A stretch of DNA of 64,000 nucleotides from Prevotella sp. E9-3 (lineage in GTDB: Bacteria; Bacteroidota; Bacteroidia; Bacteroidales; Bacteroidaceae), in the NCBI RefSeq assembly GCF_022024015.1, contig NZ_CP091786.1, positions 62,001 through 126,000 of the forward strand. The letters are read 5' to 3'. Below are positions 17,668 to 27,980 of this stretch, in pieces; the first letter of the stretch is position 1, and the number at the start of each line of letters is the position of its first letter. Under the pieces are notes generated by a model. The model did no database searches, was not told the origin of the DNA, and worked only from the letters and a program-made list of their open reading frames with translations. The translations under genes and the position numbers were made by a program.

Positions 17668-17811
17668 TGGCAATTACTATTGTTTTTAATTCTACAGGCA
17701 TGGTAAGAATGTAAACATTTTGATACTGATGTATTACAATTTGTCAGAAAATAACGTAAAATATTTACAAATTATCAAATTCTCTTTATTTTAACAAATA
17801 AAATGATTTGA

Positions 17812-19467
<1,656 letters not shown>

Positions 19468-19487
19468 TCTGAGTAATCCGAAAAGAA

Positions 19488-21269
19488 ATGGAGCAACTGA
19501 AACATGAGTGTGGTGTGGCAATGATTCGCCTGCTAAAACCACAGGAATATTACGAAAAGAAATACGGCACTATAGCCTATGGTTTCAACAAGCTGTATCT
19601 GATGATGGAGAAACAGCACAACCGCGGACAGGAAGGTGCAGGCTTTGCTGCAGTGAACCTGTGCACGGAGCCTGGTTCGGAATATATGTTTCGTGAGAAG
19701 GCTGAGGGAAAAGATGCGATAACAGAGATTTTCAAGAGAATAGGCAACGGAAAGCTGAGCGATGGAAATGACGATGCTCAGTTCTCTATTCTCAATTCCC
19801 AGTTGCTGATGGGACATCTGCGCTATTCCACTACCGGCAAGAGCGGACTGACCTATGTGCATCCTTTCCTTAGACGAAACAACTGGCGGGCCAAGAACCT
19901 CTGTCTCTGCGGCAATTTCAATATGACGAATATCGAAGAGGTGTTCTCCTTCCTTACCAGTCAGGGACAGTCGCCCCGTATCTATAGCGACTCTTATATC
20001 ACCCTTGAACTGATGGGCCACCGATTGGACCGTGAGGTGGAACGACTCTACGAAGAAGCCAAGGCACGTGGCCTTCAGGGCACCGACATCACACTGTATA
20101 TTGACAACCACGTGGAAATGGCCAATGTGCTGCGCACCACGATGACCCATTTCGACGGCGGATATGTGATGTGCGGACTCACCGGTAGTGGTGAGATGTT
20201 TGCCGTGCGCGACCCCTGGGGCATCCGACCAGCCTTCTACTATCACGACGATGAGGTGATGGTGCTGGCCAGTGAACGCCCCGTGATACAGACAACCTTC
20301 AATCTCGATACTGATAACATCAAAGAACTGCTTCCCGGACAGGCCATCATTGTTCATAAGAACGGTGAGATTTGTCTGGAGCAGATTCAGGAACCTAAAC
20401 AGAATGCCCGCTGCTCGTTCGAGCGCATCTATTTCAGTCGTGGCAGTGACCGCGATATCTACAGCGAGCGTAAGAAACTGGGCCAACAGCTCACACCGGC
20501 CATTATCAAAGCTATCAATGGCGACGTAACCAACACAGTTTTTTCATATATTCCCAACACCGCCGAAGTGGCCTATTACGGCATGACCGACGGTGTCCGA
20601 CAGTTGAATGGTGATGTGCGTGCGGAAAAGGTTGTCTGGAAAGACATCAAGCTTCGTACGTTCATTACCGACAACTCGGAGCGAAACGACCTGGCTGCCC
20701 ATGTCTATGACATCAGCTACGGTTCGCTGAAACCCTACGAGGACAACCTCGTGATTATCGACGACTCCATTGTGCGCGGCACCACCCTGAAGGAGAGCAT
20801 CTTCAAGATTCTGGACCGTCTGCATCCCAAGAAAATTGTAATGGTCAGCTCGTCGCCACAGATCCGTTATCCCGATTTCTATGGTATCGACATGGCCCGA
20901 CTCGAAGAGTTGTGTGCCTTCCGTGCAGCCATCGAACTGCTCAAGGAAAAGGACGGACTTCATCTCATTCAGGATGTTTATCGGAAATGTAAGGAAGAGC
21001 CCTGTGCTGAGAATCATGTAAGGAAAATCTATGCTCCCTTTACCGTTGAGGAGATCAACACCAAGATTGTTGAGATGCTGCGCCCCGAGGGTATGCAGAC
21101 GCCTATCGAACTGGTATATCAGAGCATCGAGGGACTGCACGAGGCCTGTCCCAACCATCCCGGCGACTGGTATTTCACGGGCCGCTATCCTACACCCGGC
21201 GGTGTACGACTGGTGAATAGGGCCTTTGTAAACTATGTAGAGAAAGTATTGAAATTGCAATTAAAATAG
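19488..21269 (+). CDS. purF: Amidophosphoribosyltransferase-family protein (PurF-type)
   Basis: A 593-aa protein combining a class II glutamine amidotransferase domain with a phosphoribosyltransferase domain. The N terminus MEQLKHECGVAMI places the nucleophile at Cys8 after a short propeptide, as in B. subtilis PurF. YSTTGKSG and NDL-type amidotransferase motifs follow. The PRPP loop is VIIDDSIVRGTTL near residues 422-434. It is longer than typical PurF (about 470-500 aa). I recall a second, longer PurF-like protein next to carA in Bacteroides, so the classic PurF may lie elsewhere. A heptamer-derived stretch (AQFSILNSQL, DNA 19780-19807) interrupts the amidotransferase domain. It ends 5 bases before carA. 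Confidence 0.85.
   Translation: MEQLKHECGVAMIRLLKPQEYYEKKYGTIAYGFNKLYLMMEKQHNRGQEGAGFAAVNLCTEPGSEYMFREKAEGKDAITEIFKRIGNGKLSDGNDDAQFSILNSQLLMGHLRYSTTGKSGLTYVHPFLRRNNWRAKNLCLCGNFNMTNIEEVFSFLTSQGQSPRIYSDSYITLELMGHRLDREVERLYEEAKARGLQGTDITLYIDNHVEMANVLRTTMTHFDGGYVMCGLTGSGEMFAVRDPWGIRPAFYYHDDEVMVLASERPVIQTTFNLDTDNIKELLPGQAIIVHKNGEICLEQIQEPKQNARCSFERIYFSRGSDRDIYSERKKLGQQLTPAIIKAINGDVTNTVFSYIPNTAEVAYYGMTDGVRQLNGDVRAEKVVWKDIKLRTFITDNSERNDLAAHVYDISYGSLKPYEDNLVIIDDSIVRGTTLKESIFKILDRLHPKKIVMVSSSPQIRYPDFYGIDMARLEELCAFRAAIELLKEKDGLHLIQDVYRKCKEEPCAENHVRKIYAPFTVEEINTKIVEMLRPEGMQTPIELVYQSIEGLHEACPNHPGDWYFTGRYPTPGGVRLVNRAFVNYVEKVLKLQLK
19780..19807. repeat. Heptamer repeat inside the PurF-type gene
   Basis: AGTTCTC, TATTCTC, AATTCCC and AGTTGCT run in tandem and are translated as AQFSILNSQL, just before the conserved MGHLRYSTTGKSG segment. 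It looks like a variant of the intergenic ATTGAGA/ATTGACA runs. Confidence 0.7.
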
Positions 21270-21274
21270 TATCG

Positions 21275-24200
21275 ATGAAGAAAGCAACATTAACATTAGA
21301 TGACGGCAGCCAGTTCACAGGCTGGTCGTTTGGCTATGAAGGCGAACTTGCTGGCGAGCAAGATGGCAGTGTAGTTGGTGAGGTGGTTTTCAATACCGCC
21401 ATGACTGGTTATCCGGAGAGTCTGACCGATCCCAGTTATGCCGGACAGATTCTCACCATGACCTTCCCACTGGCAGGCAACTATGGTGTACCGTCAACAG
21501 CGGTGGAAAGCAATGGTCTGCCCACCTTTATGGAGAGTGACCGCATCCATGTCAAGGCACTGGTAGTGGCCGACTACAGCACACAGTTCTCCCATTGGAA
21601 TGCAAAGGAGTCGCTGGCCGACTGGCTGAAACGTGAAAAGGTGCCCGCCATCACAGGAGTCGATACCCGTCGCCTCACCAAACTGTTGCGTGAGCATGGC
21701 GTGATGATGGGAAGAATCAGTCTTGATAGTGTAGAGTGTAGAGTGGAGAGTGTAGAGTGTAGAGTGGATAGTGTAGAGTTTGCTACCGCTCCGCAGAAAT
21801 CTTCACAAGAAAAAGTCAATGAGGCTACCGCAGCGGTAGCAAACTCTACACTCTACACTCTACACTCTAAAGCTCCTCAAGATTACGGATCTGTCAACTG
21901 GGTGGAGCAGGTAAGCTGCAAGGAAGTGATTACCTACAAGCCAGACACCTCTCAACTCTCCGCTCGACCTTTGGTCGCTCGCAAGGCGAGATCTCTCACC
22001 TCTCACCTGAAAAAGGTTGTTCTTGTAGATTGCGGTGTGAAGGCAAACATCATCCGTTGTCTTTTGAAGCGTGGAGTAGAGGTGGTGCGCGTGCCTTGGG
22101 ACTATGACTTCAATCAGTTGGAGTTCGACGGACTCTTCTTGGCCAATGGTCCTGGCGACCCTGAGCAATGCGATGTGGCGGTGAGACACATCAGGACTTT
22201 CTTGGAGACGGAATTGAAAAAGGTTGGGGATGAGGCTATCAGGCCTTTGATGGGTATCTGCTTGGGCAATCAGTTGCTGGCCCGTGCTGCAGGTGCAAAG
22301 ACCTATAAACTGAAATATGGTCATCGCAGTCATAACCAGCCTGTAAGAATGGTGGGTACCAACAAGTGCTTCATCACCTCACAGAACCATGGCTATGCCG
22401 TTGACGACAAGACCCTTCCCGCCGAATGGGAACCTCTCTTCATCAATATGAACGATGGCTCTAACGAGGGTATCCGTCACAAGACGAATCCTTGGTTCTC
22501 GGCACAGTTCCACCCCGAAGCCTGCAGCGGACCCACCGACACGGAGTGGATGTTCGATGAGTTCGTCGCTTTAATAAGTGAAGAGTGTAGAGTGGATAGT
22601 GTAGAGTTTGCTACCGCTCCGCAGAAATCTTCACAAGAAAAAGTCAATGAGGCTCCCGCTGCGGTAGCAAACTCTACACTATCCACTCTACACTCTACAC
22701 TCAAAAAAGTTCTCCTCCTCGGCTCTGGTGCCTTGAAGATAGGACAGGCTGGTGAGTTTGACTATAGTGGTTCGCAGGCGCTGAAAGCCATGAAGGAGGA
22801 AGGTATAGAGACCGTCCTCATCAACCCGAATATTGCTACGGTGCAGACCTCTAAGGATGTTGCCGACAAAGTATATTTCCAACCAGTGACCCCCGATTTC
22901 GTGGAGCGTGTCATTGAGAAAGAGCGCCCCGACGGTATCCTGCTCAGTTTCGGTGGTCAGACAGCCCTGAACTGTGGCGTGGAACTCTATCAGAAAGGCG
23001 TGTTCGAGAAATATGGCGTCAAAGTACTGGGTACACCGGTGCAGTCTATTATCGATACTGAGGACCGTGACCTCTTTGTGCGCAAGCTCGACGAGATTGG
23101 TGTGAAGACCATCAAGAGTCAGGCCTGTTCAACAGTTGAGGAAGTGAAGAAGGCGGCTGGCGAACTGGGCTATCCCGTTATTCTCCGTGCTGCCTATGCC
23201 TTGGGCGGACTGGGTTCTGGTTTCTGCGACAACGACGAGGAACTGCTGGCACAGGCCGAAGAGGCTTTCTCCTTCTCGCCACAGGTGCTGGTAGAGAAGA
23301 GTCTGCGTGGCTGGAAAGAGATAGAGTACGAGGTGGTGCGCGACCGTTTCGATAACTGTATCACCGTTTGTAACATGGAGAATTTCGATCCCTTAGGCAT
23401 CCATACCGGTGAGTCTATTGTGGTAGCTCCTTCACAGACCCTTTCCAATGCCGAGTATCACAAATTGCGTGAACTGGCCATCAAGATTATCCGCCATGTG
23501 GGCATCGTAGGCGAGTGCAACGTGCAGTATGCTCTTGATCCCAACTCCGAAGACTATCGTGTGATTGAGGTCAACGCCCGTTTGTCGCGCTCCTCAGCTC
23601 TGGCATCAAAGGCTACCGGCTATCCTCTTGCTTTCGTGGCAGCCAAGCTGTCGTTAGGCTATGGTCTGTTCGACCTGAAGAACTCGGTGACGAAGACCAC
23701 CTCAGCCTTCTTTGAGCCTGCCCTCGACTATGTGGTATGTAAGATTCCACGTTGGGACCTTTCGAAGTTCCATGGCGTGAGCCACCAGTTAGGCTCGTCC
23801 ATGAAGAGTGTGGGTGAGGTGATGGCCATCGGTCGAACCTTTGAAGAGGCTATTCAGAAAGGCCTGCGCATGATAGGACAAGGCATGCACGGTTTCGTAG
23901 AAAACAAGGAACTGCGTGTTGATGATATCTGCTATGCCCTTCAGCATGCCACCGACAACCGCATCTTCGTATTGTCGAAAGCCATTCAGATGGGTTATAC
24001 CGTCGAACAGATTCACAGTCTTACGAAGATTGACCGTTGGTTCCTGGAGAAACTCCTGCACATCGTCAATCTCGACCATCGGCTGAAACAGTTTGCCCAG
24101 CTGTCCGAACTGGTATCGTTCATGGACAACAGCGAGTTGCTGGAATACCTTGAAGCGCCCGAGTTCGTAGAACTGCTGTATCAGGCTAAGGTCTATGGCT

Positions 24201-24382
24201 TCTCAGACTTCCAGATTGGTCGTGCACTCGGACTGGAGAACGATATGAACATGGAGCAGGCTGGTCTCACCGTGCGTGAGTGGCGTAAGGAACTGGGTGT
24301 AGTGCCCACCGTCAACCAGATTGATACGCTGGCTGCTGAGTATCCTGCGCAGACCAACTATCTGTATTTGTCGTATGTTTAA
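21275..24382 (+). CDS. carA-carB: Carbamoyl-phosphate synthase: CarA fused to the N-terminal half of CarB
   Basis: A 1035-aa fusion. Residues 1-435 are CarA: the N-terminal small-subunit domain (GEVVFNTAMTGYPESLTDPSY) and an amidotransferase domain with nucleophile in GICLGNQLL (about Cys328) and QFHPEA. Residues from about 476 are the carboxyphosphate half of CarB (KVLLLGSGALKIGQAGEFDYSG, then the ATP-grasp part and EVNARLSRSSALASKATGYPLA). A palindromic-repeat peptide (about residues 436-475) forms the linker. The protein stops at AAEYPAQTNYLYLSYV, where a normal CarB of about 1070 aa continues into its second ATP-grasp half. Only 28 bases separate this stop from asnB, so the carbamate-phosphorylating half is not encoded here. 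Another repeat copy sits within CarA at residues about 152-196, and a third in-frame repeat at about 228-246. Confidence 0.9.
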   Translation: MKKATLTLDDGSQFTGWSFGYEGELAGEQDGSVVGEVVFNTAMTGYPESLTDPSYAGQILTMTFPLAGNYGVPSTAVESNGLPTFMESDRIHVKALVVADYSTQFSHWNAKESLADWLKREKVPAITGVDTRRLTKLLREHGVMMGRISLDSVECRVESVECRVDSVEFATAPQKSSQEKVNEATAAVANSTLYTLHSKAPQDYGSVNWVEQVSCKEVITYKPDTSQLSARPLVARKARSLTSHLKKVVLVDCGVKANIIRCLLKRGVEVVRVPWDYDFNQLEFDGLFLANGPGDPEQCDVAVRHIRTFLETELKKVGDEAIRPLMGICLGNQLLARAAGAKTYKLKYGHRSHNQPVRMVGTNKCFITSQNHGYAVDDKTLPAEWEPLFINMNDGSNEGIRHKTNPWFSAQFHPEACSGPTDTEWMFDEFVALISEECRVDSVEFATAPQKSSQEKVNEAPAAVANSTLSTLHSTLKKVLLLGSGALKIGQAGEFDYSGSQALKAMKEEGIETVLINPNIATVQTSKDVADKVYFQPVTPDFVERVIEKERPDGILLSFGGQTALNCGVELYQKGVFEKYGVKVLGTPVQSIIDTEDRDLFVRKLDEIGVKTIKSQACSTVEEVKKAAGELGYPVILRAAYALGGLGSGFCDNDEELLAQAEEAFSFSPQVLVEKSLRGWKEIEYEVVRDRFDNCITVCNMENFDPLGIHTGESIVVAPSQTLSNAEYHKLRELAIKIIRHVGIVGECNVQYALDPNSEDYRVIEVNARLSRSSALASKATGYPLAFVAAKLSLGYGLFDLKNSVTKTTSAFFEPALDYVVCKIPRWDLSKFHGVSHQLGSSMKSVGEVMAIGRTFEEAIQKGLRMIGQGMHGFVENKELRVDDICYALQHATDNRIFVLSKAIQMGYTVEQIHSLTKIDRWFLEKLLHIVNLDHRLKQFAQLSELVSFMDNSELLEYLEAPEFVELLYQAKVYGFSDFQIGRALGLENDMNMEQAGLTVREWRKELGVVPTVNQIDTLAAEYPAQTNYLYLSYV
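21726..21870. repeat. Palindromic element copy 1, within carA
   Basis: Heptamer runs (GTAGAGT type) flank an inverted repeat: TAGAGTTTGCTACCGCT at 21774-21790 pairs perfectly with 21832-21848. The loop (CGCAGAAATCTTCACAAG and onwards) is nearly identical to that of copy 2. It is translated in frame inside CarA. Confidence 0.92.
21948..22012. repeat. In-frame repeat 3 in carA
   Basis: A stretch with CTCTCAACTCTC on one side and CTCTCACCTCTCACC on the other brackets GCTCGACCTTTGGTCGCTCGC-like core sequence. A close relative of this core lies in reverse at 42907-42931. It is translated as TSQLSARPLVARKARSLTSH. Confidence 0.75.
22580..22702. repeat. Palindromic element copy 2, at the carA-carB junction
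   Basis: The two arms (22582-22617 and 22661-22696) are perfect 36-base inverted repeats around a 43-base loop shared with copy 1. It lies exactly between the end of CarA (EFVALISEE) and the start of CarB (LKKVLLLGSG) and supplies the linker of the fused protein. Confidence 0.95.
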
Positions 24383-24410
24383 TTAACTTTTTAATTTGTA
24401 GATAATAACT

Positions 24411-26150
24411 ATGTGTGGAATCGTTGCAATCTTTCATCCGGCTGCGCAAAAGGGCGTCAGCCAGACCAATAACGAGAAAGAGCAGATGCAGGCTTTGCGT
24501 CAGAAAGCTCTGAAGATGAGTCAGAAAATCCGTCATCGCGGTCCTGATTGGAGCGGTATCTACACAGGAGAATCCGCCATTCTGGCCCATGAGCGCCTGA
24601 GTATCGTCGATCCTGAATCGGGAGGTCAGCCATTGTATAGTCCCGACAGGAAACAGGTGCTGGCCGTGAATGGCGAAATCTACAACCATCAGGAGATTCG
24701 TCGCCGCTTTGCCGGTAAGTACGAGTTTCAGACGGGTAGCGACTGCGAGGTTATCCTGGCACTGTATAAAGAGTGGCGCCAGCAGTCCTCTTCTCTTGGG
24801 GATGGGGTAGGGCTTGACTCCTTCTTGGAACAGCTAAATGGTATCTTTGCCTTTGCACTCTACGATGAAGAGCGCGATGCCTTTCTGATAGCCCGCGACC
24901 CCATCGGTGTCATCCCCCTCTACATCGGTTACGACAGTGACGGCACCGTCTATGTAGCCTCCGAACTGAAAGCCCTCGAAGGACAGTGCGAACGTTACGA
25001 GCCCTTCCTGCCAGGACACTATCTTTGGAGTCCTAGTGTAGAGTGTAAGCGCTACTACCATCGCGACTGGATGGAGTACGATGCCGTGAAGGATAATCCT
25101 GCTTCTGTTGAGGCTATCCACGATGCACTGGAGGATGCCGTTAAGCGTCAGCTGATGAGTGATGTGCCTTATGGTGTACTGCTCTCGGGCGGTTTGGATT
25201 CGAGCGTTATCTCTGCCATCGCCGAGAAATACAGTGAGATGCGTATTGAGGACGACTCCAAGACAAAAGCCTACTGGCCCCGTCTGCACTCGTTTGCCGT
25301 AGGACTGAAAGGCGCTCCCGACCTGGCAAAGGCAAAACTCGTGGCTGATCATATCGGTACTGTTCATCACGAAATCAACTATACCATTCAGGAAGGACTC
25401 GATGCCATCCGTGATGTGATCTATTTCATTGAGACCTACGATGTGACCACTGTTCGCGCTTCTACTCCTATGTATCTGCTGGCACGTGTCATCAAGTCGA
25501 TGGGCATCAAGATGGTGCTCAGTGGCGAAGGTGCCGACGAGATTTTCGGCGGTTATCTCTATTTCCACAAAGCTCCCAATGCAAAGGAGTTTCACGAGGA
25601 GACCGTGCGCAAGCTTTCCAAACTCCACCTCTACGACTGTCTGCGTGCCAACAAGAGTCTTTCTGCCTGGGGCGTAGAAGGACGTGTGCCGTTCTTGGAT
25701 AAAGAGTTCCTGGATGTGGCCATGCGCACCAATCCAGAGGCTAAGATGTGCCCGGGCAAAACGATGGAGAAGCGCATAGTGCGCGAAGCCTTTGCCGACA
25801 TGCTGCCTGATGAAGTGGTATGGCGACAGAAAGAGCAGTTCAGCGATGGTGTGGGTTATAGCTGGATTGATACGCTGAAGGCCGTAACGGCGGCAGCAGT
25901 TACCGACGAGCAGATGGCACATGCGGCAGAGCGCTTCCCCATCAATCCGCCGAAGAACAAGGAGGAATACTATTATCGCAGCATCTTTGCCGAACACTTC
26001 CCTAGCGACTCAGCCGCCCGTAGTGTGCCCTCAGAGGCCAGTGTGGCTTGCTCTACCGCCAAAGCCTTAGAGTGGGACGAGGCTTTCAAGAATATGAACG
26101 ACCCCTCTGGCAGAGCGGTGAAAGGCGTACACGAGCAGGCATATTGCTAA
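24411..26150 (+). CDS. asnB: Asparagine synthase B (glutamine-hydrolysing)
   Basis: A 579-aa enzyme that makes asparagine from aspartate, ATP and glutamine. Met1 is followed by the nucleophile Cys2 (MCGIVAIF), and the amidotransferase domain has the expected RLSIVDPESGGQP and NGEIYNH. The synthetase domain carries the pyrophosphate loop VLLSGGLDSSVI near residues 259-270 and SGEGADEIFGGY near 374. Length is close to the E. coli enzyme. An extra stretch (QQSSSLGDGVGLDS, about residues 124-137) in the amidotransferase domain looks like repeat-derived sequence but I cannot assign it to a family. It lies 28 bases after the carA-carB fusion. Confidence 0.95.
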   Translation: MCGIVAIFHPAAQKGVSQTNNEKEQMQALRQKALKMSQKIRHRGPDWSGIYTGESAILAHERLSIVDPESGGQPLYSPDRKQVLAVNGEIYNHQEIRRRFAGKYEFQTGSDCEVILALYKEWRQQSSSLGDGVGLDSFLEQLNGIFAFALYDEERDAFLIARDPIGVIPLYIGYDSDGTVYVASELKALEGQCERYEPFLPGHYLWSPSVECKRYYHRDWMEYDAVKDNPASVEAIHDALEDAVKRQLMSDVPYGVLLSGGLDSSVISAIAEKYSEMRIEDDSKTKAYWPRLHSFAVGLKGAPDLAKAKLVADHIGTVHHEINYTIQEGLDAIRDVIYFIETYDVTTVRASTPMYLLARVIKSMGIKMVLSGEGADEIFGGYLYFHKAPNAKEFHEETVRKLSKLHLYDCLRANKSLSAWGVEGRVPFLDKEFLDVAMRTNPEAKMCPGKTMEKRIVREAFADMLPDEVVWRQKEQFSDGVGYSWIDTLKAVTAAAVTDEQMAHAAERFPINPPKNKEEYYYRSIFAEHFPSDSAARSVPSEASVACSTAKALEWDEAFKNMNDPSGRAVKGVHEQAYC

Positions 26151-26208
26151 AAAACTGCAAAAGCTGCCTAATAATCTGAATAAAAGGCAGAGACTTAGGA
26201 ATATTGAG

Positions 26209-26216
26209 TAATTTTG
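26209..26216 (+). promoter_or_regulatory. -7 box very close to the EamA start
   Basis: TAATTTTG ends only 5 bases before the ATG at 26222. With the usual start point a few bases after this box, the transcript would be leaderless or nearly so. Confidence 0.5.
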
Positions 26217-26221
26217 CACCG

Positions 26222-27139
26222 ATGAATTACGTTGGTGAATTAATATCTATTGGCGTGGCCTTCTCATGGACGGCCACGGCTCTTTTAAGTGAGTTTGGCA
26301 GCAAACGGTTGGGCAATCTTACGCTCAATGTGCTTCGCATGGCCATGGCACTCCTGTTTTCACTGGTTCTTTTTTATGTTGCTGTAGGCTCGCCCCTGCC
26401 TTCAGGCACCACATGGCAGTCCTGCGGATGGATGTTGCTGTCGGGCTTGGTAGGCTATGTGATTGGCGATTTCTGCTTGTTCCAGTGTTATATTATTATA
26501 GGTTCGCGCTATGGTCAGCTGTTTATGACGCTGGCTCCGCTGGCCGCTGCCCTCATGGCCTGGATCACATTAGGTCAGGAAATGTCGCCCATGAGTATTC
26601 TGGCCATGCTCGTCACCCTGGCTGGTATCAGTATCTCGGTACTGGGACGTGGCGAGCATCACAAGGTATCGCTCAAACTGCCGCTCAATGGCGTGCTCTA
26701 TGCCGTTGCTGCCGCTATGTGTCAGGGCATCGGACTGGTGCTTAGTAAGATAGGCATGGACCACTACGACACCACCCAACTGCCTGAATGGCTCATTCCT
26801 TTCAGTGCCAATTTCCTGCGTTGTGTGGCCGGAATCATTGGTTTTAGTTTCCTTCTTTATTTTCGTGAAGGCTTTCAGCCCCTTCGCACTGCCCTGCACG
26901 ATGCGAAAGGCATGACAGTAGTCACCATGACTACCATCTTTGGTCCCTTCATGGGTGTGGGCTTTTCGCTCATGGCTGTGCAGTATGCTCCTGCCGGTAT
27001 TGCCTCCACGCTCATGGCTTTGACCCCCATCATCATCATTCTTCCTTCTTGGTGGCTGTTCCGTCAGCCCATCACCTTGCGTTCGGTAGTGGGGGCTGTT
27101 ATCTCCTTTATCGGAGTAGGACTGTTCTTTTTAGGATAA
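26222..27139 (+). CDS. EamA/DMT-family membrane transporter
   Basis: A 305-aa inner-membrane protein with about ten hydrophobic helices in two EamA repeats (first about residues 5-140, second about 160-300). The end of the second repeat (GIASTLMALTPIIIILPSWWLFRQPITLRSVVGAVISFIGVGLFFLG) is typical of the family. Such proteins export or import small metabolites, often amino acids or nucleobases, but the substrate cannot be told. The ATG at 26222 is chosen because the TTG 18 bases upstream would place the promoter box inside the gene. It stands alone between asnB and the nitroreductase gene. Confidence 0.85.
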   Translation: MNYVGELISIGVAFSWTATALLSEFGSKRLGNLTLNVLRMAMALLFSLVLFYVAVGSPLPSGTTWQSCGWMLLSGLVGYVIGDFCLFQCYIIIGSRYGQLFMTLAPLAAALMAWITLGQEMSPMSILAMLVTLAGISISVLGRGEHHKVSLKLPLNGVLYAVAAAMCQGIGLVLSKIGMDHYDTTQLPEWLIPFSANFLRCVAGIIGFSFLLYFREGFQPLRTALHDAKGMTVVTMTTIFGPFMGVGFSLMAVQYAPAGIASTLMALTPIIIILPSWWLFRQPITLRSVVGAVISFIGVGLFFLG

Positions 27140-27155
27140 AAAACAACGCTTTTTC

Positions 27156-27186
27156 TTTGTAGTTTCGTAGAGATATTCTACCTTTG
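27156..27186 (+). promoter_or_regulatory. Promoter of the nitroreductase gene
   Basis: TTTG (27156-27159), exactly 19 bases, then TACCTTTG (27179-27186). It is a near-perfect consensus, 30 bases before the ATG. Confidence 0.8.
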
Positions 27187-27216
27187 TCGCCGTAAAAACG
27201 ATAAAAAATCTACGAT

Positions 27217-27861
27217 ATGAAGCAAATTGTTTTGTTTATTGCAACACTTTTCTTGATGGGTGGTTTGCAAAGTTGTTCACAAGAAGAAAAGAAAGCTACA
27301 ATGACTGTTACAGATGATGCCTCACAGGCTGTTATTGACTGTATCATGACTCGTACGTCAGTGCGCAGTTATCAGAAAGACCGTACTGTAGAGAATGAGA
27401 AAATCGAAGCCCTTCTGCGTGCTGGTATGGCTGCTCCTTCTGCTGTCAACAAGCAGCCTTGGCATTTCGTGGTAGTTACCGAACGTGAAGTGCTCGATAA
27501 GTTGGCTGCTGCCAATCCCAATGCTGGTATGCTGCGTCAGGCCCCATTGGCCATCGTTCCTTGCGGAGATATGGACAAAGCTCTTGAAGGCGATGCCTGT
27601 GCCTATTGGATTCAGGACGTCTCAGCAGCTACCGAGAATATTCTGCTGGCTGCCCACGCTCTTGGCTTAGGAGCAGTGTGGACGGGTACTTATCCCAGCG
27701 CTGAGCGTGTATCGGCTATTAGTGAGGTGCTCGCATTGCCCGAAACCGTCATTCCTTTGTGTACCATCGTGATTGGCTATCCTGAAGGCGAGCAGACACC
27801 AAAGGATAAGTGGAACCCCGAGAATGTCTCGTGGCAGCAATACGGACAGGCCGCTGAATAA
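27217..27861 (+). CDS. Nitroreductase-family lipoprotein
   Basis: A 214-aa FMN-dependent oxidoreductase of the nitroreductase superfamily. The lipoprotein signal ends in GGLQSC, so Cys20 is probably lipidated and the enzyme is exported, which is less common for this family. The FMN-binding motif RTSVRSYQKDRTV near residue 47 and the AAPSAVNKQPWHFVV segment are clear. GLGAVWTGTYPSAERV and the closing IGYPEGEQTP complete the fold. The substrate is unknown; an envelope role in reducing quinone-like or nitro compounds is inference. It has its own promoter. Confidence 0.85.
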   Translation: MKQIVLFIATLFLMGGLQSCSQEEKKATMTVTDDASQAVIDCIMTRTSVRSYQKDRTVENEKIEALLRAGMAAPSAVNKQPWHFVVVTEREVLDKLAAANPNAGMLRQAPLAIVPCGDMDKALEGDACAYWIQDVSAATENILLAAHALGLGAVWTGTYPSAERVSAISEVLALPETVIPLCTIVIGYPEGEQTPKDKWNPENVSWQQYGQAAE

Positions 27862-27902
27862 TTCTGTCTGTCAGATCGATTTTTGATTAGACTTATTGTT
27901 AA

Positions 27903-27980
27903 ACAGAAAGATTCCTGATTAGTCTTTTTTGTTAGATAGAAAGATTCCTGATAAGCCTTTAGATAGAAAGATTTCTAATT
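27903..27980. repeat. Short imperfect direct repeats downstream of the nitroreductase gene
   Basis: Three copies of AGAAAGATTCCTGAT-like sequence (near 27906, 27938 and 27966) with spacings of about 32 and 28 bases. The last overlaps the 3' end of gluQ and encodes part of its C terminus. Confidence 0.65.

Noticed and set aside
24780..24830. Repeat-derived insertion in AsnB (QQSSSLGDGVGLDS)
   Set aside because: It resembles the gltB elements (TCTTGGGGATGGGG), but the match is too short and partial to assign.
24834..25997. Minus-strand open frame of 387 aa over asnB
   Set aside because: Antisense shadow of the synthetase domain.
26150..26195. Possible terminator after asnB (CTGCCT facing AGGCAG)
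   Set aside because: Only a 6-bp stem with a 15-base loop and no T-run.
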